NCBI RefSeq assembly: GCF_004339595.1
Contig: NZ_SMFU01000009.1
Location: 434,001 to 498,000, forward strand
DNA from: Marinobacterium mangrovicola
GTDB lineage: Bacteria > Pseudomonadota > Gammaproteobacteria > Pseudomonadales > Balneatricaceae
DNA: 64,000 bases
Direction of reading: 5' to 3'
Part shown: in pieces, positions 9,771-26,502 of the stretch
How the letters are laid out: each line of letters begins with the position of its first letter
Position numbering within the stretch: the first letter of the stretch is position 1
Notes under the pieces: model-generated
What the model was told of the DNA's origin: nothing
Databases searched by the model: none
What the model saw: only the letters and a program-made list of their open reading frames with translations
Made by a program: the position numbers and the translations under genes

Positions 9771-10409
9771 TCAGCCGCGTGCTTTAACAGCAGGTTTAAC
9801 GATGACGTCACCGCCCGGAGCACCAGGAATGGCACCCTTGACGATCAGCAGATTACGCTCAGCGTCAACGCGCACGATTTCCAGAGTCTGGACTGTGCAG
9901 CGCTCAGCGCCCATGTGACCTGCCATCTTTTTACCTTTGAAGACACGACCCGGGGTCTGGCACTGACCAATGGAACCCGGAGCACGGTGAGAAAGAGAGT
10001 TACCGTGAGTCATATCCTGGGTACGGAAGTTCCAGCGCTTAACGCCGCCCTGGAAACCTTTACCCTTAGACTGACCAGTTACGTCAACTTTCTGACCTGC
10101 TTCGAAGCGCTCAACTGTCAGCGCGTCGCCGACGTTGATTCCCTCATCACCATTCACGCGGAACTCCCACAAACCGCGACCGGCTTCGACGCCAGCCTTG
10201 GCAAAGTGACCAGCTTCCGGCTTGGACAGGCGGTTAGCCTTCTTAGCACCGGTAGTCACCTGCACAGCAGCGTAGCCGTCAGCATCAACTGACTTAACGC
10301 TGGTTACACGGTTCGGTTCCACCTCGATGACGGTGACTGGCACGGACACGCCCTCATCTGTGAAGATGCGAGTCATACCCGCTTTACGTCCGATAAGTCC
10401 TACAGACAT
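9771..10409 (-). CDS. rplC: 50S ribosomal protein L3
   Basis: L3 is an early assembly protein whose loop approaches the peptidyl-transferase centre. The 212-residue product starts [16 protein letters not shown] and has the conserved [13 protein letters not shown] and [11 protein letters not shown] blocks. The methylated Gln region of E. coli L3 ([14 protein letters not shown]) is present. The gap to rpsJ is 111 bp, long for this operon, and I see no clear terminator or promoter in it. Confidence 0.98.
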   Translation of the reverse strand: MSVGLIGRKAGMTRIFTDEGVSVPVTVIEVEPNRVTSVKSVDADGYAAVQVTTGAKKANRLSKPEAGHFAKAGVEAGRGLWEFRVNGDEGINVGDALTVERFEAGQKVDVTGQSKGKGFQGGVKRWNFRTQDMTHGNSLSHRAPGSIGQCQTPGRVFKGKKMAGHMGAERCTVQTLEIVRVDAERNLLIVKGAIPGAPGGDVIVKPAVKARG

Positions 10410-10520
10410 TTTTTTACCTCTTGCCAGTTGTGTACGGGGCTGTCACCCGCTATGGCTGCCCTTTTCAGGTGCATTCCACAAATAGCGCTTCATTAAGTTA
10501 ATAATTCTGCGCAGTGCTGA

Positions 10521-10832
10521 TTAGCCGAGGCTGATCTGCACTTCGACACCCGCAGCCAGATCCAGCTTCATCAGCGCGTCGACAGTTTTTTCTGTCGGCT
10601 CAACGATGTCGAGGACTCGCTTGTGCGTACGGATCTCGTACTGATCACGCGCGTCTTTGTTGACGTGCGGAGAAATCAGGACGGTGTAACGCTCTTTGCG
10701 GGTAGGAAGTGGGATCGGACCACACACCTGAGCACCAGTCCGCTTTGCAGTCTCAACGATCTCCAGAGCGGATGAGTCGATCAGGCGATGATCAAAAGCC
10801 TTCAGACGAATTCTGATTTTTTGGTTCTGCAT
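10521..10832 (-). CDS. rpsJ: 30S ribosomal protein S10 / NusE
   Basis: S10 is a 30S head protein and, as NusE, links NusG and NusB to RNA polymerase. The frame is open further upstream, but the ATG at 10832 gives [19 protein letters not shown] and exactly 103 residues, the universal length. It is the first gene of the S10 operon. A strong promoter lies at 10903-10931, giving a leader of only about 65 bases. Confidence 0.97.
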   Translation of the reverse strand: MQNQKIRIRLKAFDHRLIDSSALEIVETAKRTGAQVCGPIPLPTRKERYTVLISPHVNKDARDQYEIRTHKRVLDIVEPTEKTVDALMKLDLAAGVEVQISLG

Positions 10833-10902
10833 TCTGATCACGCATTTCCTGTAAGTTTCATTACGGCAATAGCCGACCTCCCCTCGGTTAAAGGGGACGC
10901 AA

Positions 10903-10931
10903 ATTTTACTCAGGGGCTGAGCCAGCGTCAA
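10903..10931 (-). promoter_or_regulatory. Predicted S10 operon promoter
   Basis: Minus-strand TTGACG and TAAAAT are 17 bases apart, close to the sigma70 consensus, and lie between the tufA terminator and rpsJ. The predicted start is near 10896. The roughly 65-base leader contains one small CCCCT/AGGGG hairpin and none of the larger hairpins expected for the E. coli S10 leader. Confidence 0.75.
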
Positions 10932-10993
10932 CAAGAAAGGTACAAATTTTGATCAATACGCAGTAGAGAGCGCTGCGATTTCGGCGGGACAAC

Positions 10994-11020
10994 AAAAAGG
11001 CCCTCGAATGAGGGCCTTTT
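10994..11020 (-). terminator. Intrinsic terminator of the str operon (behind tufA)
   Basis: On the minus strand AAAAGGCCCTC pairs with GAGGGCCTTTT around an ATTC loop and TTTTT ends the structure. It lies about 20 bases behind the tufA stop and about 60 bases before the S10 promoter, cleanly separating the two operons. Confidence 0.9.
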
Positions 11021-11041
11021 CTAAGCGATCAGCTTATTGGA

Positions 11042-12235
<1,194 letters not shown>

Positions 12236-12271
12236 GAGTATATCCTCTTAAATCAAGCAATTAGGCTTAAA

Positions 12272-14365
12272 TTAGTTCTGCTTAGTTACAGCTTCGGCAA
12301 TATTCTGCGGAGCTTCGGCATAGCCTTTGAACTCCATAGAATAGGTAGCACGACCCTGAGACGCGGAGCGCAGATCGGTTGCGTAACCGAACATTTCACC
12401 CAGCGGCACTTCGGCGTTAATCACCTTACCGGATGTGCTGTCTTCCATACCCTGCACCAGACCACGACGACGGTTCAGGTCACCCATCACGTCACCCATG
12501 TATTCCTCAGGTGTCACGACTTCGACCTTCATGATCGGTTCCAGCAGACAGGGGCTGGCTTCCATCGCGTATTTCTTGAGCGCCTGGGATGCCGCGATTT
12601 TAAACGCCATCTCGTTGGAGTCAACTTCATGGAAAGAACCGTCGTACAGACGTGCTTTCAGGCCGATCAGCGGGTAGCCCGCGATAACGCCGTTCTGCAT
12701 CTGTTCTTCGATACCTTTCTGAACCGCCGGGATGTATTCCTTCGGAATAGAACCACCAACGATTTCGCTGACGAATTCCAACCCTTCCTCATCGGACGGA
12801 GAGAACTCAACGACAACGTGGCCGTACTGACCGCGACCACCGGACTGACGGGCAAACTTGTGGTTAGCCACAACCGGCTTACGGATCTTCTCGCGGTAAG
12901 CAACCTGCGGCTTACCGATGTTTGCTTCTACCTTGAACTCACGACGCATACGGTCGACGATGATGTCCAGGTGAAGCTCACCCATACCAGAGATAATGGT
13001 CTGGCCGGTTTCCTCGTCGGTTTCAACGCGGAAAGAGGGGTCTTCCTGAGCCAGCTTGCCCAGAGCGATACCCATTTTTTCCTGGTCCGCTTTGGACTTC
13101 GGCTCAACCGCTACGGAGATAACCGGATCCGGGAATTCCATGCGCTCGAGGACAATCTTGTTATCCAGGTCGCACAGGGTATCACCAGTGGTGACGTCCT
13201 TCAGACCGATCAGTGCAGCGATGTCGCCTGCCAGCACTTCTTTGATCTCTTCACGGCTGTTAGCGTGCATCTGAACCATACGACCTACGCGTTCTTTCTT
13301 CTGCTTCACAGAATTGTAGACGCTGTCGCCGGAGTTCAGCACACCAGAGTAGACACGGATAAAGGTCAGGGTACCAACGAACGGGTCGGTAGCGATCTTG
13401 AACGCCAGTGACGAGAACGGCGCGCTGTCGTCGGCTTCACGAGTCGCAACAGTTTCAGCCGCGTCATCGAGAGTACCTTCGATCGCCTTAACTTCTACCG
13501 GCGACGGCAGGTATTCGACAACCGCATCCAGCACTGCCTGAACGCCTTTGTTCTTGAATGCGGAACCAGCCAGCATCAGAACAACTTCGTTAGCCAGGGT
13601 ACGGGCACGCAGGCCAGCCTTGATCTCTTCAACGCTGAGGTCACCCTCTTCGAGGTATTTTTCCATCAGCTCTTCGTTAGCTTCAGCAGCCGCTTCTACC
13701 ATGTGCTCACGGTATTCTTCTGCTTTAGCCTGAAGTTCGGCAGGAATATCACCCAGTTCGTAGGTCATACCCATGTCGTCTTCGTTCCACCAGATCGCCT
13801 TCATGACAACCAGGTCAACAACACCTTTGAAGTCGTCTTCAGCACCGATCGGCAGGTTGACCGGAACAGCGGTAGCACCCAGACGGTTCTTCAGCTGGCT
13901 TTCAACCATGTAGAAGTCAGCGCCGGCACGGTCCATCTTGTTGACGAATACCATACGGGGAACTTCATACTTGTTGGCCTGACGCCATACAGTCTCGGTC
14001 TGCGGCTGAACACCAGAGGAAGCACACAGAACAACAACGGCGCCATCAAGCACACGCAGGGAACGTTCTACTTCGATAGTGAAGTCAACGTGTCCCGGAG
14101 TATCGATGATGTTTACGCGGTGCTGGTCGAACTGCTGGTTCATGCCCTGCCAGAAACAGGTGGTGGCAGCGGAGGTGATAGTGATACCACGCTCCTGCTC
14201 CTGCTCCATCCAGTCCATGGTAGCCGCACCTTCATGCACTTCACCGATCTTGTGAGACAGGCCTGTGTAGAACAGGACACGCTCGGTAGTGGTGGTTTTG
14301 CCGGCGTCTACGTGAGCGCAAATACCGATATTACGGTAGCGCTCGATAGGAGTTTTACGAGCCAC
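12272..14365 (-). CDS. fusA: Elongation factor G
   Basis: EF-G is the translocase GTPase and also takes part in ribosome recycling. The 697-residue product starts [15 protein letters not shown]; the initiation codon is GTG (14363-14365). The G domain shows AHVDAGKTT (residues about 17-25), the switch II motif DTPGHVDF and [10 protein letters not shown]. Domains II-V follow, including [11 protein letters not shown] in domain IV. It is 18 bp behind rpsG and 36 bp ahead of tufA. Confidence 0.98.
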   Translation of the reverse strand: MARKTPIERYRNIGICAHVDAGKTTTTERVLFYTGLSHKIGEVHEGAATMDWMEQEQERGITITSAATTCFWQGMNQQFDQHRVNIIDTPGHVDFTIEVERSLRVLDGAVVVLCASSGVQPQTETVWRQANKYEVPRMVFVNKMDRAGADFYMVESQLKNRLGATAVPVNLPIGAEDDFKGVVDLVVMKAIWWNEDDMGMTYELGDIPAELQAKAEEYREHMVEAAAEANEELMEKYLEEGDLSVEEIKAGLRARTLANEVVLMLAGSAFKNKGVQAVLDAVVEYLPSPVEVKAIEGTLDDAAETVATREADDSAPFSSLAFKIATDPFVGTLTFIRVYSGVLNSGDSVYNSVKQKKERVGRMVQMHANSREEIKEVLAGDIAALIGLKDVTTGDTLCDLDNKIVLERMEFPDPVISVAVEPKSKADQEKMGIALGKLAQEDPSFRVETDEETGQTIISGMGELHLDIIVDRMRREFKVEANIGKPQVAYREKIRKPVVANHKFARQSGGRGQYGHVVVEFSPSDEEGLEFVSEIVGGSIPKEYIPAVQKGIEEQMQNGVIAGYPLIGLKARLYDGSFHEVDSNEMAFKIAASQALKKYAMEASPCLLEPIMKVEVVTPEEYMGDVMGDLNRRRGLVQGMEDSTSGKVINAEVPLGEMFGYATDLRSASQGRATYSMEFKGYAEAPQNIAEAVTKQN

Positions 14366-14383
14366 GACAGATTCCTCTGATGT

Positions 14384-14884
<501 letters not shown>

Positions 14885-15008
14885 TCAGGTTCATCAGGAT
14901 GTCTTATGACACCTGGCCTTACTCTTATCGTCTTTCGGGTTAGCCAAACAGCTTAGGGCCGGTTTCTTCGGGCACCTGACTGGCAAAGCCTCGCCGTCTA
15001 ACGAGGGA

Positions 15009-15383
15009 TTAAGACTTCGGACGTTTAGCACCGTACTTGGAACGACCCTGTTTACGGCCGTTAACACCGGAGCAGTCCAGGGAACCACGAACAGTGTGGT
15101 AACGCACACCCGGGAGGTCCTTTACACGACCGCCACGGATCAGAACTACAGAGTGCTCCTGCAGGTTATGACCTTCACCACCGATGTAGGAAGATACTTC
15201 GTAACCGTTGGTCAGACGCACACGGCAGACTTTACGCAGTGCCGAGTTCGGTTTCTTCGGGGTAGTGGTGTACACACGAGTACATACGCCACGACGCTGG
15301 GGGCATGCCTGGAGCGCCGGAACGTCGCTCTTCTGTACAGCACGCTTGCGCGGCTTGCGCACCAGCTGGTTAATTGTTGCCAT
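15009..15383 (-). CDS. rpsL: 30S ribosomal protein S12
   Basis: S12 sits at the decoding centre and sets accuracy. The 124-residue product carries the [13 protein letters not shown] loop with Lys43 and the [12 protein letters not shown] loop with Lys88 and Asp89 (Met counted as 1). Both lysines are the streptomycin-sensitive wild type. It opens the str operon, with a promoter at 15466-15495 and a terminator-shaped hairpin in the leader. A long 154-bp spacer follows it. Confidence 0.98.
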   Translation of the reverse strand: MATINQLVRKPRKRAVQKSDVPALQACPQRRGVCTRVYTTTPKKPNSALRKVCRVRLTNGYEVSSYIGGEGHNLQEHSVVLIRGGRVKDLPGVRYHTVRGSLDCSGVNGRKQGRSKYGAKRPKS

Positions 15384-15420
15384 TAAGCAAACTCCACGTT
15401 TGGTTTATTAGCACCATACT

Positions 15421-15451
15421 AAAAAGACCGGGCCCGTTTTCGAGCCCAGTC
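15421..15451 (-). terminator. Terminator hairpin between rpoC and rpsL, inside the predicted str leader
   Basis: Minus-strand GACTGGGC pairs with GCCCGGTC (one wobble) around a ten-base loop and TTTTT follows. It can end rpoBC transcripts. The predicted str promoter lies upstream of it, so the same hairpin falls within the rpsL leader. A CCGGCCC element just upstream (15457-15463) could pair with the second arm instead. Confidence 0.8.
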
Positions 15452-15465
15452 GCGAAAGGGCCGGA

Positions 15466-15495
15466 ATTTTAATCAATTCCGACCCAAGACGTCAA
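15466..15495 (-). promoter_or_regulatory. Predicted str operon promoter
   Basis: Minus-strand TTGACG and TAAAAT are separated by 18 bases, starting 15 bases behind the rpoC stop. The hexamers are the same as those of the S10 promoter in this window. The predicted start near 15459 gives a leader of about 75 bases that includes the 15421-15451 hairpin. Confidence 0.6.
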
Positions 15496-15509
15496 ATTTT
15501 GAGCAGTTT

Positions 15510-19736
<4,227 letters not shown>

Positions 19737-19766
19737 TGTCTATAGCTCCTACGCGGAGTTCTCAGC

Positions 19767-19798
19767 GCCGATGTCCCCCGCGACTAGGGAACATCGGC
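19767..19798 (-). promoter_or_regulatory. Intercistronic hairpin between rpoB and rpoC
   Basis: Minus-strand GCCGATGTTCCC pairs with GGGGACATCGGC through one wobble over 12 base pairs. No T-tract follows, so it is not an intrinsic terminator. A second small CTCC/GGAG hairpin just downstream includes the likely rpoC Shine-Dalgarno. It may be a processing or stability element. Confidence 0.6.
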
Positions 19799-19815
19799 TG
19801 GTGATCGTTAGGGAC

Positions 19816-22800
19816 TTACTCGCTCTCGAGCTCGATATCGATACCGAGAGAGCGGATCTCCTTGATCAACACGTTGAACGATTCCGGCATACCCGGTTCC
19901 ATTCTGTGATCGCCATCGACGATGTTCTTGTACATCTTCGTACGGCCGTTCACGTCGTCCGACTTAACGGTCAGCATCTCCTGCAGAGTGTAGGCTGCGC
20001 CGTATGCTTCCAGCGCCCAGACCTCCATCTCACCGAAGCGCTGGCCACCGAACTGCGCCTTACCACCCAGCGGCTGCTGAGTAACCAGACTGTAGGAACC
20101 GGTAGAACGCGCGTGCATCTTGTCGTCGACCAGGTGGTTCAGTTTCAGCATATACATGTAGCCGACAGTCACCGAACGGTCGAATTGATCGCCGGTACGG
20201 CCGTCGTACAGAGTGAACTGACCGGAGTCGTCGAGATCTGCCAGACGCAGCAGCGCCTTGATCTCGGCTTCCTTGGCACCGTCGAATACCGGTGTTGCCA
20301 GCGGTACGCCGCGCTTCAGGTTATTGGCCAGTTCGATAACTTCATCATCGCTGAAGCTGTCCAGCGCTTCCTTACGGGAGCACTCCAGTTCACCGTGAAC
20401 ACCGTTGTAGATCTCGCCGAGGAAACCACGCACTTCCTGCACGGTTTCAGCCTTGGCGCGCTCTTTGTCCAGCATCACGTTGATCTTGCGACCCAGACCG
20501 GTAGCAGCCATACCCAGGTGGGTTTCGAGGATCTGACCGACGTTCATACGCGACGGTACACCCAGCGGGTTCAGCACGATATCCACAGGCTCGCCATGCT
20601 CGTCGTACGGCATGTCTTCGACCGGCATGATAACGGAGATAACACCCTTGTTACCGTGACGACCGGCCATCTTGTCACCCGGCTGTACGCGACGCTTGGT
20701 AGCCACGTAAACCTTGACGATCTTCAGTACGCCCGGCGCCAGATCGTCACCAGTCTGCAGCTTGCGTTTCTTGTCTTCGAAACGCTTGTCCAGATTCTCG
20801 CTACGCTCTTCCAGCTGCTTCTGTGCCAGTTCCAGCATCTCCTGAGCGGCCTCGTCCGCTACACGGATCTTGAACCAGTCAGACTTCTTCAGGGTGTGCA
20901 GGAACTCGGAGGTGATCTCGTCACCCTTCTTCAGACCTGCGCCGCCGTCAGCCTTCAGACCAACCAGGGTGCGTTCGAGACGCTCGAACACTGCCTGCTC
21001 AACGATACGCAGCTCTTCGTTGAGGTCCTTGCGGATAGCATCCAGCTCGGACTTCTCGATGGAGAGCGCACGCTCATCCTTGGCAACACCGTCACGGGTG
21101 AAGACCTGAACGTCGATAACCTTACCCAGGGTACCGGTCTTAACGCGCAGGGAGGTGTCCTTAACGTCGGACGCCTTCTCACCGAAGATCGCACGCAGCA
21201 GCTTCTCTTCCGGGGTCAGCTGGGTTTCGCCCTTCGGCGTTACCTTACCAACCAGGATGTCACCCGGGCCTACTTCAGCACCGATGTGAACGATACCGGA
21301 CTCATCCAGCTTCGCCAGAGCGGCTTCACCCACGTTCGGGATATCGGAAGTAATTTCCTCAGGCCCCAGCTTGGTGTCACGCGCCACACAGGTCAGTTCC
21401 TGAATGTGGATGGTGGTGAAACGATCTTCCTGAACCACACGCTCAGAGATGAGGATGGAATCCTCGAAGTTGTAACCGTTCCACGGCATGAACGCGATAC
21501 GCATGTTCTGACCCAGGGCCAGTTCACCCATATCAACGGACGGGCCGTCAGCCATCACGTCGCCACGCTGCACGGTTTCGCCAGGACGCACGATGGCGCG
21601 CTGGTTGATACAGGTGTTCTGGTTGGAGCGGGTGTACTTGGTCAGGTTGTAGATGTCGACACCGGCGTCGCCAGCTTCAACTTCTTCATCGCGCACACGC
21701 ACTACGACACGGCTGGCATCGACAGACTCGATCACACCACCACGACGGGCAACGACACAGACACCGGAGTCCTGGGCCACGTTGCGCTCAAGACCGGTAC
21801 CTACCAGCGGCTTCTCGGCGCGCAGAGTCGGTACAGCCTGACGCTGCATGTTGGAACCCATCAATGCACGGTTCGCGTCATCGTGTTCCAGGAACGGGAT
21901 CAGAGAAGCCGCAACGGATACTACCTGACGCGGAGACACGTCCATGTACTGAACGTTTTCAGCCGGCGTAACGGTGAATTCGTTCATGTGACGGACAGCT
22001 ACCAGCTCGTCGGTCAGCTCCATCTGCTCGTTCATGGCAGCGGAAGCCTGGGCGATAACGTACTTGCTCTCTTCGATAGCAGACAGGTAATCGATATCGT
22101 CGCTTACCTTGCCATCAGTCACGCGACGGTACGGCGTCTCGAGGAAGCCATAGTCGTTGGTGCGGGCAAATACGGCCAGCGAGTTGATCAGACCGATGTT
22201 CGGACCTTCAGGGGTCTCGATCGGACATACGCGACCGTAGTGGGTCGGATGTACGTCTCGAACTTCAAAGCCTGCGCGTTCACGGGTCAGACCACCCGGG
22301 CCCAGTGCAGAGACACGACGCTTGTGCGTGATCTCAGACAGCGGGTTGTTCTGGTCCATGAACTGGGACAGCTGGGAAGAACCAAAGAACTCTTTGATTG
22401 CAGCAGCAACCGGCTTGGCGTTGATCAGATCCTGCGGCATCAGGTTGTCGGCTTCCGCCATGGACAGACGCTCACGGACGGCACGCTCGACACGGACCAG
22501 ACCGACACGGAACTGGTTCTCGGCCATTTCACCGACAGAACGGATACGACGGTTACCCAGGTGGTCGATATCATCGACAACGCCCTGACCGTTACGGATC
22601 TCGATCAATGTCTTCATGACCGCCAGAATGTCATCCTTATCCAGGATGCCGGAACCTGTCTCTTCAGGACGGCCCAGACGGCGGTTGAACTTCATGCGAC
22701 CAACGGCAGACAGGTCGTAACGCTCTTCGGAGAAGAAGAGGTTCTCGAACAGACCTTCCGCGGACTCTTTGGTCGGCGGCTCGCCCGGGCGCATCATGCG

Positions 22801-23919
22801 GTAGATCTCGACCAACGCTTCCAGCTGGTTGCGGGTCGGGTCAATACGCAGGGTATCGGAGATAAACGGACCACAGTCGAGATCGTTGGTGTACAGCGTC
22901 TCAACGCGATCGATGCCAGCAGCCTGGATCTTGGCGATCAGGTCTTCGGTGACTTCGGTGTTGCACGGAGCGAACACTTCACCAGTAGACGGATCGATCA
23001 GGTCCTTCGCCAGCGCTTTGCCGATCAGGTATTCAGCCGGAGTATTCAGCTGCTGCATACCCGCCTGCTGCATCTGGCGGATGTGGCGCGGAGTGATACG
23101 ACGACCCGCTTCCACAATGGTCTTACCTTCAGGATCCTTGATCTCGAAGGTCATGGTTTCACCGCGCAGACGCTCTGGGATCAGGTCCATCCAGATCTGA
23201 TCGTTCTCCAGGTTCCAGCCGGTGTTTTCAAAGAAGGTATCGAGGATCTCTTCAGCCTGGTAGCCGAGTGCGCGCAGCAGGATAGTAGCCGGCAGCTTAC
23301 GGCGACGGTCGATACGAACGAACAGAGCGTCCTTCGGATCGAACTCGAAATCGAGCCAGGAACCGCGATACGGAATAATTCGTGCGGAGTAAAGCAGTTT
23401 GCCAGACGAATGGGTCTTACCCTTGTCATGGTCAAAGAACACACCCGGTGAGCGGTGCAGCTGCGATACGATAACGCGCTCGGTACCGTTAACAACGAAG
23501 GTACCGTTTTCAGTCATCAGGGGCATTTCGCCCATGTAGACTTCCTGCTCTTTGATATCCTTGATCGCTTTGGTAGAGGAATCACGATCGTAGATAATCA
23601 GGCGTACTTTTACGCGCAGCGGAGCAGCATAGGTCACACCACGCTGTTGACATTCATTGACGTCAAAAACGGGTTCACCGAGGCGGTAACCGGCGTATTC
23701 CAGCGCTGCGTTTCCGGAATAGGAAACGATCGGGAATACAGAATTGAATGCAGCGTGCAGCCCTTCGTCCTTGCGCCCCTCCGCCTGGTCGGAGCCCGCT
23801 TGCAGAAACTTGCGGTAAGAATCGAGCTGGATCGCAAGCAGATATGGCACATCCATGACCTGCGGCAGCTTACCGAAATTCTTACGTATGCGTTTCTTCT
23901 CAGTGTATGAATAAGCCAT
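19816..23919 (-). CDS. rpoB: RNA polymerase subunit beta
   Basis: RpoB forms the pincer and rifampicin pocket of RNA polymerase. The product has 1367 residues, about 25 more than E. coli. The rifampicin region (around residues 510-550) reads [20 protein letters not shown] followed by [10 protein letters not shown], a sensitive-type sequence. Also seen are [32 protein letters not shown] and the C-terminal [20 protein letters not shown]. It is separated from rplL by an attenuator and a processing-type hairpin, as in E. coli. Confidence 0.99.
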   Translation of the reverse strand: MAYSYTEKKRIRKNFGKLPQVMDVPYLLAIQLDSYRKFLQAGSDQAEGRKDEGLHAAFNSVFPIVSYSGNAALEYAGYRLGEPVFDVNECQQRGVTYAAPLRVKVRLIIYDRDSSTKAIKDIKEQEVYMGEMPLMTENGTFVVNGTERVIVSQLHRSPGVFFDHDKGKTHSSGKLLYSARIIPYRGSWLDFEFDPKDALFVRIDRRRKLPATILLRALGYQAEEILDTFFENTGWNLENDQIWMDLIPERLRGETMTFEIKDPEGKTIVEAGRRITPRHIRQMQQAGMQQLNTPAEYLIGKALAKDLIDPSTGEVFAPCNTEVTEDLIAKIQAAGIDRVETLYTNDLDCGPFISDTLRIDPTRNQLEALVEIYRMMRPGEPPTKESAEGLFENLFFSEERYDLSAVGRMKFNRRLGRPEETGSGILDKDDILAVMKTLIEIRNGQGVVDDIDHLGNRRIRSVGEMAENQFRVGLVRVERAVRERLSMAEADNLMPQDLINAKPVAAAIKEFFGSSQLSQFMDQNNPLSEITHKRRVSALGPGGLTRERAGFEVRDVHPTHYGRVCPIETPEGPNIGLINSLAVFARTNDYGFLETPYRRVTDGKVSDDIDYLSAIEESKYVIAQASAAMNEQMELTDELVAVRHMNEFTVTPAENVQYMDVSPRQVVSVAASLIPFLEHDDANRALMGSNMQRQAVPTLRAEKPLVGTGLERNVAQDSGVCVVARRGGVIESVDASRVVVRVRDEEVEAGDAGVDIYNLTKYTRSNQNTCINQRAIVRPGETVQRGDVMADGPSVDMGELALGQNMRIAFMPWNGYNFEDSILISERVVQEDRFTTIHIQELTCVARDTKLGPEEITSDIPNVGEAALAKLDESGIVHIGAEVGPGDILVGKVTPKGETQLTPEEKLLRAIFGEKASDVKDTSLRVKTGTLGKVIDVQVFTRDGVAKDERALSIEKSELDAIRKDLNEELRIVEQAVFERLERTLVGLKADGGAGLKKGDEITSEFLHTLKKSDWFKIRVADEAAQEMLELAQKQLEERSENLDKRFEDKKRKLQTGDDLAPGVLKIVKVYVATKRRVQPGDKMAGRHGNKGVISVIMPVEDMPYDEHGEPVDIVLNPLGVPSRMNVGQILETHLGMAATGLGRKINVMLDKERAKAETVQEVRGFLGEIYNGVHGELECSRKEALDSFSDDEVIELANNLKRGVPLATPVFDGAKEAEIKALLRLADLDDSGQFTLYDGRTGDQFDRSVTVGYMYMLKLNHLVDDKMHARSTGSYSLVTQQPLGGKAQFGGQRFGEMEVWALEAYGAAYTLQEMLTVKSDDVNGRTKMYKNIVDGDHRMEPGMPESFNVLIKEIRSLGIDIELESE

Positions 23920-23982
23920 CAGTGTTCCCCAGCATGTGCACCTAGGTTGAGAAGCCAGCCGGCCGAATGGCGGGCTGTTATA

Positions 23983-24011
23983 CCGTTAAATTTGTTGTCT
24001 ACAAATAACGG
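23983..24011 (-). promoter_or_regulatory. Stem-loop upstream of rpoB, RNase III-site-like
   Basis: Minus-strand CCGTTA-TTTGT pairs with ACAAA-TT-TAACGG around a short AGAC-type loop, with a small internal bulge. It directly follows the rplL-rpoB attenuator. E. coli has an RNase III cleavage stem at the same position; the equivalence here is inferred from position and shape only. Confidence 0.5.
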
Positions 24012-24041
24012 AAAAAGGCCGGTGGCATTTCGCCACCAGCC
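24012..24041 (-). terminator. rplL-rpoB attenuator
   Basis: Minus-strand GGCTGGTGGC pairs with GCCACCGGCC (one wobble) around a five-base loop, followed by TTTTT. It lies 46 bases behind rplL. In E. coli a partial terminator at this place lowers rpoBC transcription relative to the ribosomal protein genes; the same role fits here. Confidence 0.85.
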
Positions 24042-24087
24042 ATACGTCGTTAAGCAGTATTACGCTGCTTGCAACGCATCAAAGCGA

Positions 24088-24459
24088 TTACTTGAGCTCA
24101 ACAGTAGCGCCGGCTTCTTCCAGTGCTTTCTTGAGTTCTTCAGCTTCTTCTTTAGAAGCGCCTTCTTTGATGGTGGCCGGAGCGCCGTCAACCATCTCTT
24201 TCGCTTCTTTCAGACCCAGGCCGGTAGCGCCACGGACAGCCTTGATGACGTTGACTTTCTTGTCGCCGGCAGCAGCCAGGATTACGTCGAACTCAGTCTG
24301 CTCTTCAGCAGCAGCACCAGCGTCGCCAGCCGGACCAGCAACTACTGCAGCAGCAGCAGAAACACCGAATTTTTCTTCCATTGCAGAAACCAGTTCTACA
24401 ACATCCATGACAGACATTTCAGCGATTGCGTTGATGATATCTTCTTTAGACAGAGACAT
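24088..24459 (-). CDS. rplL: 50S ribosomal protein L7/L12
   Basis: L7/L12 forms the mobile stalk that recruits translation GTPases, present in several copies per ribosome. The 123-residue product has the dimerisation N-terminus ([17 protein letters not shown]), an Ala/Gly-rich hinge (residues about 35-52) and the C-terminal GTPase-contacting domain with [14 protein letters not shown] [20 protein letters not shown]. It follows rplJ by 67 bp and precedes the attenuator. Confidence 0.98.
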   Translation of the reverse strand: MSLSKEDIINAIAEMSVMDVVELVSAMEEKFGVSAAAAVVAGPAGDAGAAAEEQTEFDVILAAAGDKKVNVIKAVRGATGLGLKEAKEMVDGAPATIKEGASKEEAEELKKALEEAGATVELK

Positions 24460-24526
24460 TTTCTAAAATCCTATAAACGTGCGTTAAATCGTGAAGGGAC
24501 GCGCCTTGTACTTACATAGGTACAGG

Positions 24527-25021
24527 TTACGCGGCCTCTCCTTCTTTCTGATCGCGAACAGCAGCCAAAGTACGTACAAGCTTGCCAGCAGCTGCTTCTT
24601 TCATGCAGCTCATCAGCTTCGCCAGTGCCTCGTCGTAAGTCGGCAGGCTAGCCAGTACGTTAATGTCCACAACTGCGCCTTCAAAGGCAGCAGCTTTCAG
24701 TTCGAGCTTGTCATTGCTTTTTGCAAAATCTTTCAGGATGCGAGCGCCGGCGCCCGGATGTTCCTGAGAGAAAGCAATGATAGTCGGACCGACGAAGTTG
24801 CCAGACAGACACTCGTAATCGGTGCCTTCAACTGCGCGGCGTGCCAGGGTGTTACGAACGACTTTCAGCCATACACCGTTGTCACGCGCCTGCTTACGCA
24901 GAGCAGTCATATCGCCCACTTCAACGCCACGGGAATCCGCAACGACAGCAGAGAGCGCATTTTTGGCAGCTTCCTGGACTTCAGCGACGATCGCTTTTTT
25001 GTCTTCGAGTCCTAATGCCAC
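24527..25021 (-). CDS. rplJ: 50S ribosomal protein L10
   Basis: L10 is the base of the L7/L12 stalk and, as the L10-L7/L12 complex, represses its own mRNA in E. coli. The 164-residue product starts [15 protein letters not shown] from a GTG codon (25019-25021), with an AGGAG Shine-Dalgarno before it. A C-terminal helix ([20 protein letters not shown] region) would bind L7/L12 dimers. The 245-bp upstream spacer contains a recognisable L10 leader. Confidence 0.98.
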   Translation of the reverse strand: MALGLEDKKAIVAEVQEAAKNALSAVVADSRGVEVGDMTALRKQARDNGVWLKVVRNTLARRAVEGTDYECLSGNFVGPTIIAFSQEHPGAGARILKDFAKSNDKLELKAAAFEGAVVDINVLASLPTYDEALAKLMSCMKEAAAGKLVRTLAAVRDQKEGEAA

Positions 25022-25104
25022 AATTTACTCCTGGATTGAGTCTTTCGACTTATTACCAACCACCCCGCTTACGCGAGGTTGAGTACGGTGGTCTCGATTC
25101 ACGC

Positions 25105-25190
25105 GTGAATCTCACCGTCTGCGCAGGCTGGTTGGCCCATTAAGGCAGACACTGCAAGCAGCTCTGCCACCTGCGGTCTTTGACGGCCTT
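25105..25190 (-). promoter_or_regulatory. L10 leader (ribosomal protein autoregulatory RNA)
   Basis: On the minus strand the segments CGCAGGTGG, TTAATGGGCCAACC and CCTGCGCAGACGGTGA occur in the order and spacing of the gammaproteobacterial L10 leader family. It lies between rplA and rplJ, where L10-L7/L12 binds in E. coli to repress rplJL translation. Boundaries are approximate. A further hairpin (CTTCGT...ACGAAG with nested CTCTG/CAGAG) precedes it. Confidence 0.85.
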
Positions 25191-25266
25191 CGTCTCTGTC
25201 ACAGAGGTCACGAAGACCCTCAAAAAACCTTTACTGAGCCCGCCTTTCAACGGGCTCAAGCATCGA

Positions 25267-25962
25267 TCAAACGGACAGTGTGCCCTGATCGACGAGGATA
25301 CCCGGGCCCATGGTAGTGGACAGGGTAACCTTCTTCAGATAAACACCTTTAGCGCTGGACGGCTTGAGCTTTTTCAGGTCAGCGATCAGGGCTTCGATGT
25401 TCTCTTTAACTGCTACTTCGCTGAAGCCAAGCTTACCAACGGAGCAGTGGATGATACCGTTCTTGTCAGTACGGAAACGCACCTGACCAGCCTTAGCGTT
25501 GTTAACCGCAGTTACAACGTCAGGAGTAACGGTACCGACTTTCGGGTTCGGCATCAGGCCGCGAGGGCCCAGGATCTGACCCAGCTGACCGACAACGCGC
25601 ATCGCGTCCGGAGTCGCGATAACCACGTCAAAGTCCAGGTTGCCGCCTTTAACCTGCTCTGCCAGGTCGTCGAAACCGACAACATCAGCACCAGCAGCTT
25701 TGGCTTTCTCAGCGTTTTCACCCTGAGCAAATACAGCTACACGAACGTCTTTACCGGTACCGTGCGGCAGCACGGTAGAGCCGCGAACCACCTGATCGGA
25801 TTTACGCGGATCAACACCCAGGTTAACCGCTACATCCAGGGATTCGGTGAACTTAACTGAAGAAACTTCAGCCAGCACAGACACGGCTTCGTCGATTGAA
25901 TACAGCTTGCCCGCTTCAACTTTTTCGCGGATCGCCTTCTGGCGCTTAGTCAGCTTAGCCAT
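25267..25962 (-). CDS. rplA: 50S ribosomal protein L1
   Basis: L1 forms the mobile E-site stalk and in E. coli represses the rplKA mRNA. The 231-residue product has the standard two-domain layout, starting [15 protein letters not shown], with the family signature near residues 120-140 ([18 protein letters not shown]). It overlaps the rplK stop by one base (TAATG-type junction). A GAGCCCG/CGGGCTC hairpin follows its stop, with a T-run eight bases further on. Confidence 0.98.
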   Translation of the reverse strand: MAKLTKRQKAIREKVEAGKLYSIDEAVSVLAEVSSVKFTESLDVAVNLGVDPRKSDQVVRGSTVLPHGTGKDVRVAVFAQGENAEKAKAAGADVVGFDDLAEQVKGGNLDFDVVIATPDAMRVVGQLGQILGPRGLMPNPKVGTVTPDVVTAVNNAKAGQVRFRTDKNGIIHCSVGKLGFSEVAVKENIEALIADLKKLKPSSAKGVYLKKVTLSTTMGPGILVDQGTLSV

Positions 25963-26396
25963 TACTCATCACCCTCTACAGTCAGACCCATAGCACGCGC
26001 GCTACCAGCGATAGTGCGAACAGCCGCATCCATATCAGCAGCGGTCAGGTCCGGCATTTTAACGGTCGCAACTTCTTCAAGCTGAGCGCGAGTAACGTGA
26101 CCCACTTTCTCAGTGTTCGGACGTGCAGAACCGCTTTTCAGGCCTACTGCTTTTTTCAGCAGGATAGACGCCGGCGGAGTCTTGGTGATAAAAGTAAAGC
26201 TGCGGTCGCTGTAAACAGTGATAACAACCGGAATCGGGAGACCCGCTTCCATGCTCTGAGTCTGGGCGTTGAACGCTTTACAGAACTCCATGATGTTAAC
26301 ACCGTGCTGACCCAGAGCCGGACCTACTGGCGGACTCGGGTTAGCCTGACCTGCCTTTACCTGCAGCTTGATATAAGCACTGATTTTCTTAGCCAT
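25962..26396 (-). CDS. rplK: 50S ribosomal protein L11
   Basis: L11 forms the GTPase-associated centre with 23S helices 43-44 and is needed for stringent activation of RelA; its proline-rich N-terminal domain binds thiostrepton-type drugs. The 144-residue product has [25 protein letters not shown] split over residues about 15-40 and a C-terminal RNA-binding domain. It is the first gene of rplKA, 106 bp behind nusG. Confidence 0.98.
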   Translation of the reverse strand: MAKKISAYIKLQVKAGQANPSPPVGPALGQHGVNIMEFCKAFNAQTQSMEAGLPIPVVITVYSDRSFTFITKTPPASILLKKAVGLKSGSARPNTEKVGHVTRAQLEEVATVKMPDLTAADMDAAVRTIAGSARAMGLTVEGDE

Positions 26397-26452
26397 TTAA
26401 GCTACTCCTCAAGGGTGCGAACGCCTTACGGCTCCCCTTTTTCTCACAACAA

Positions 26453-26482
26453 GAGGGCGACCGCGCAGACGCGATCACCCTC
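26453..26482 (-). promoter_or_regulatory. Hairpin between nusG and rplK
   Basis: Minus-strand GAGGGTGATCGCG pairs with CGCGGTCGCCCTC over 13 base pairs with two wobbles around a TCTG loop. Only an interrupted TTGTTG run follows, so it is a weak terminator at best. It may end secE-nusG transcripts or form part of the rplK leader, where L1 acts in E. coli. Confidence 0.55.
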
Positions 26483-26502
26483 CCCATTAAAGCTATTGCC
26501 GA

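Noticed and set aside
25240..25266. Intrinsic terminator behind rplA
   Set aside because: The GAGCCCG/CGGGCTC stem is real, but the T-run starts eight bases after it, so it is not a canonical terminator; I mention it only in the rplA entry.
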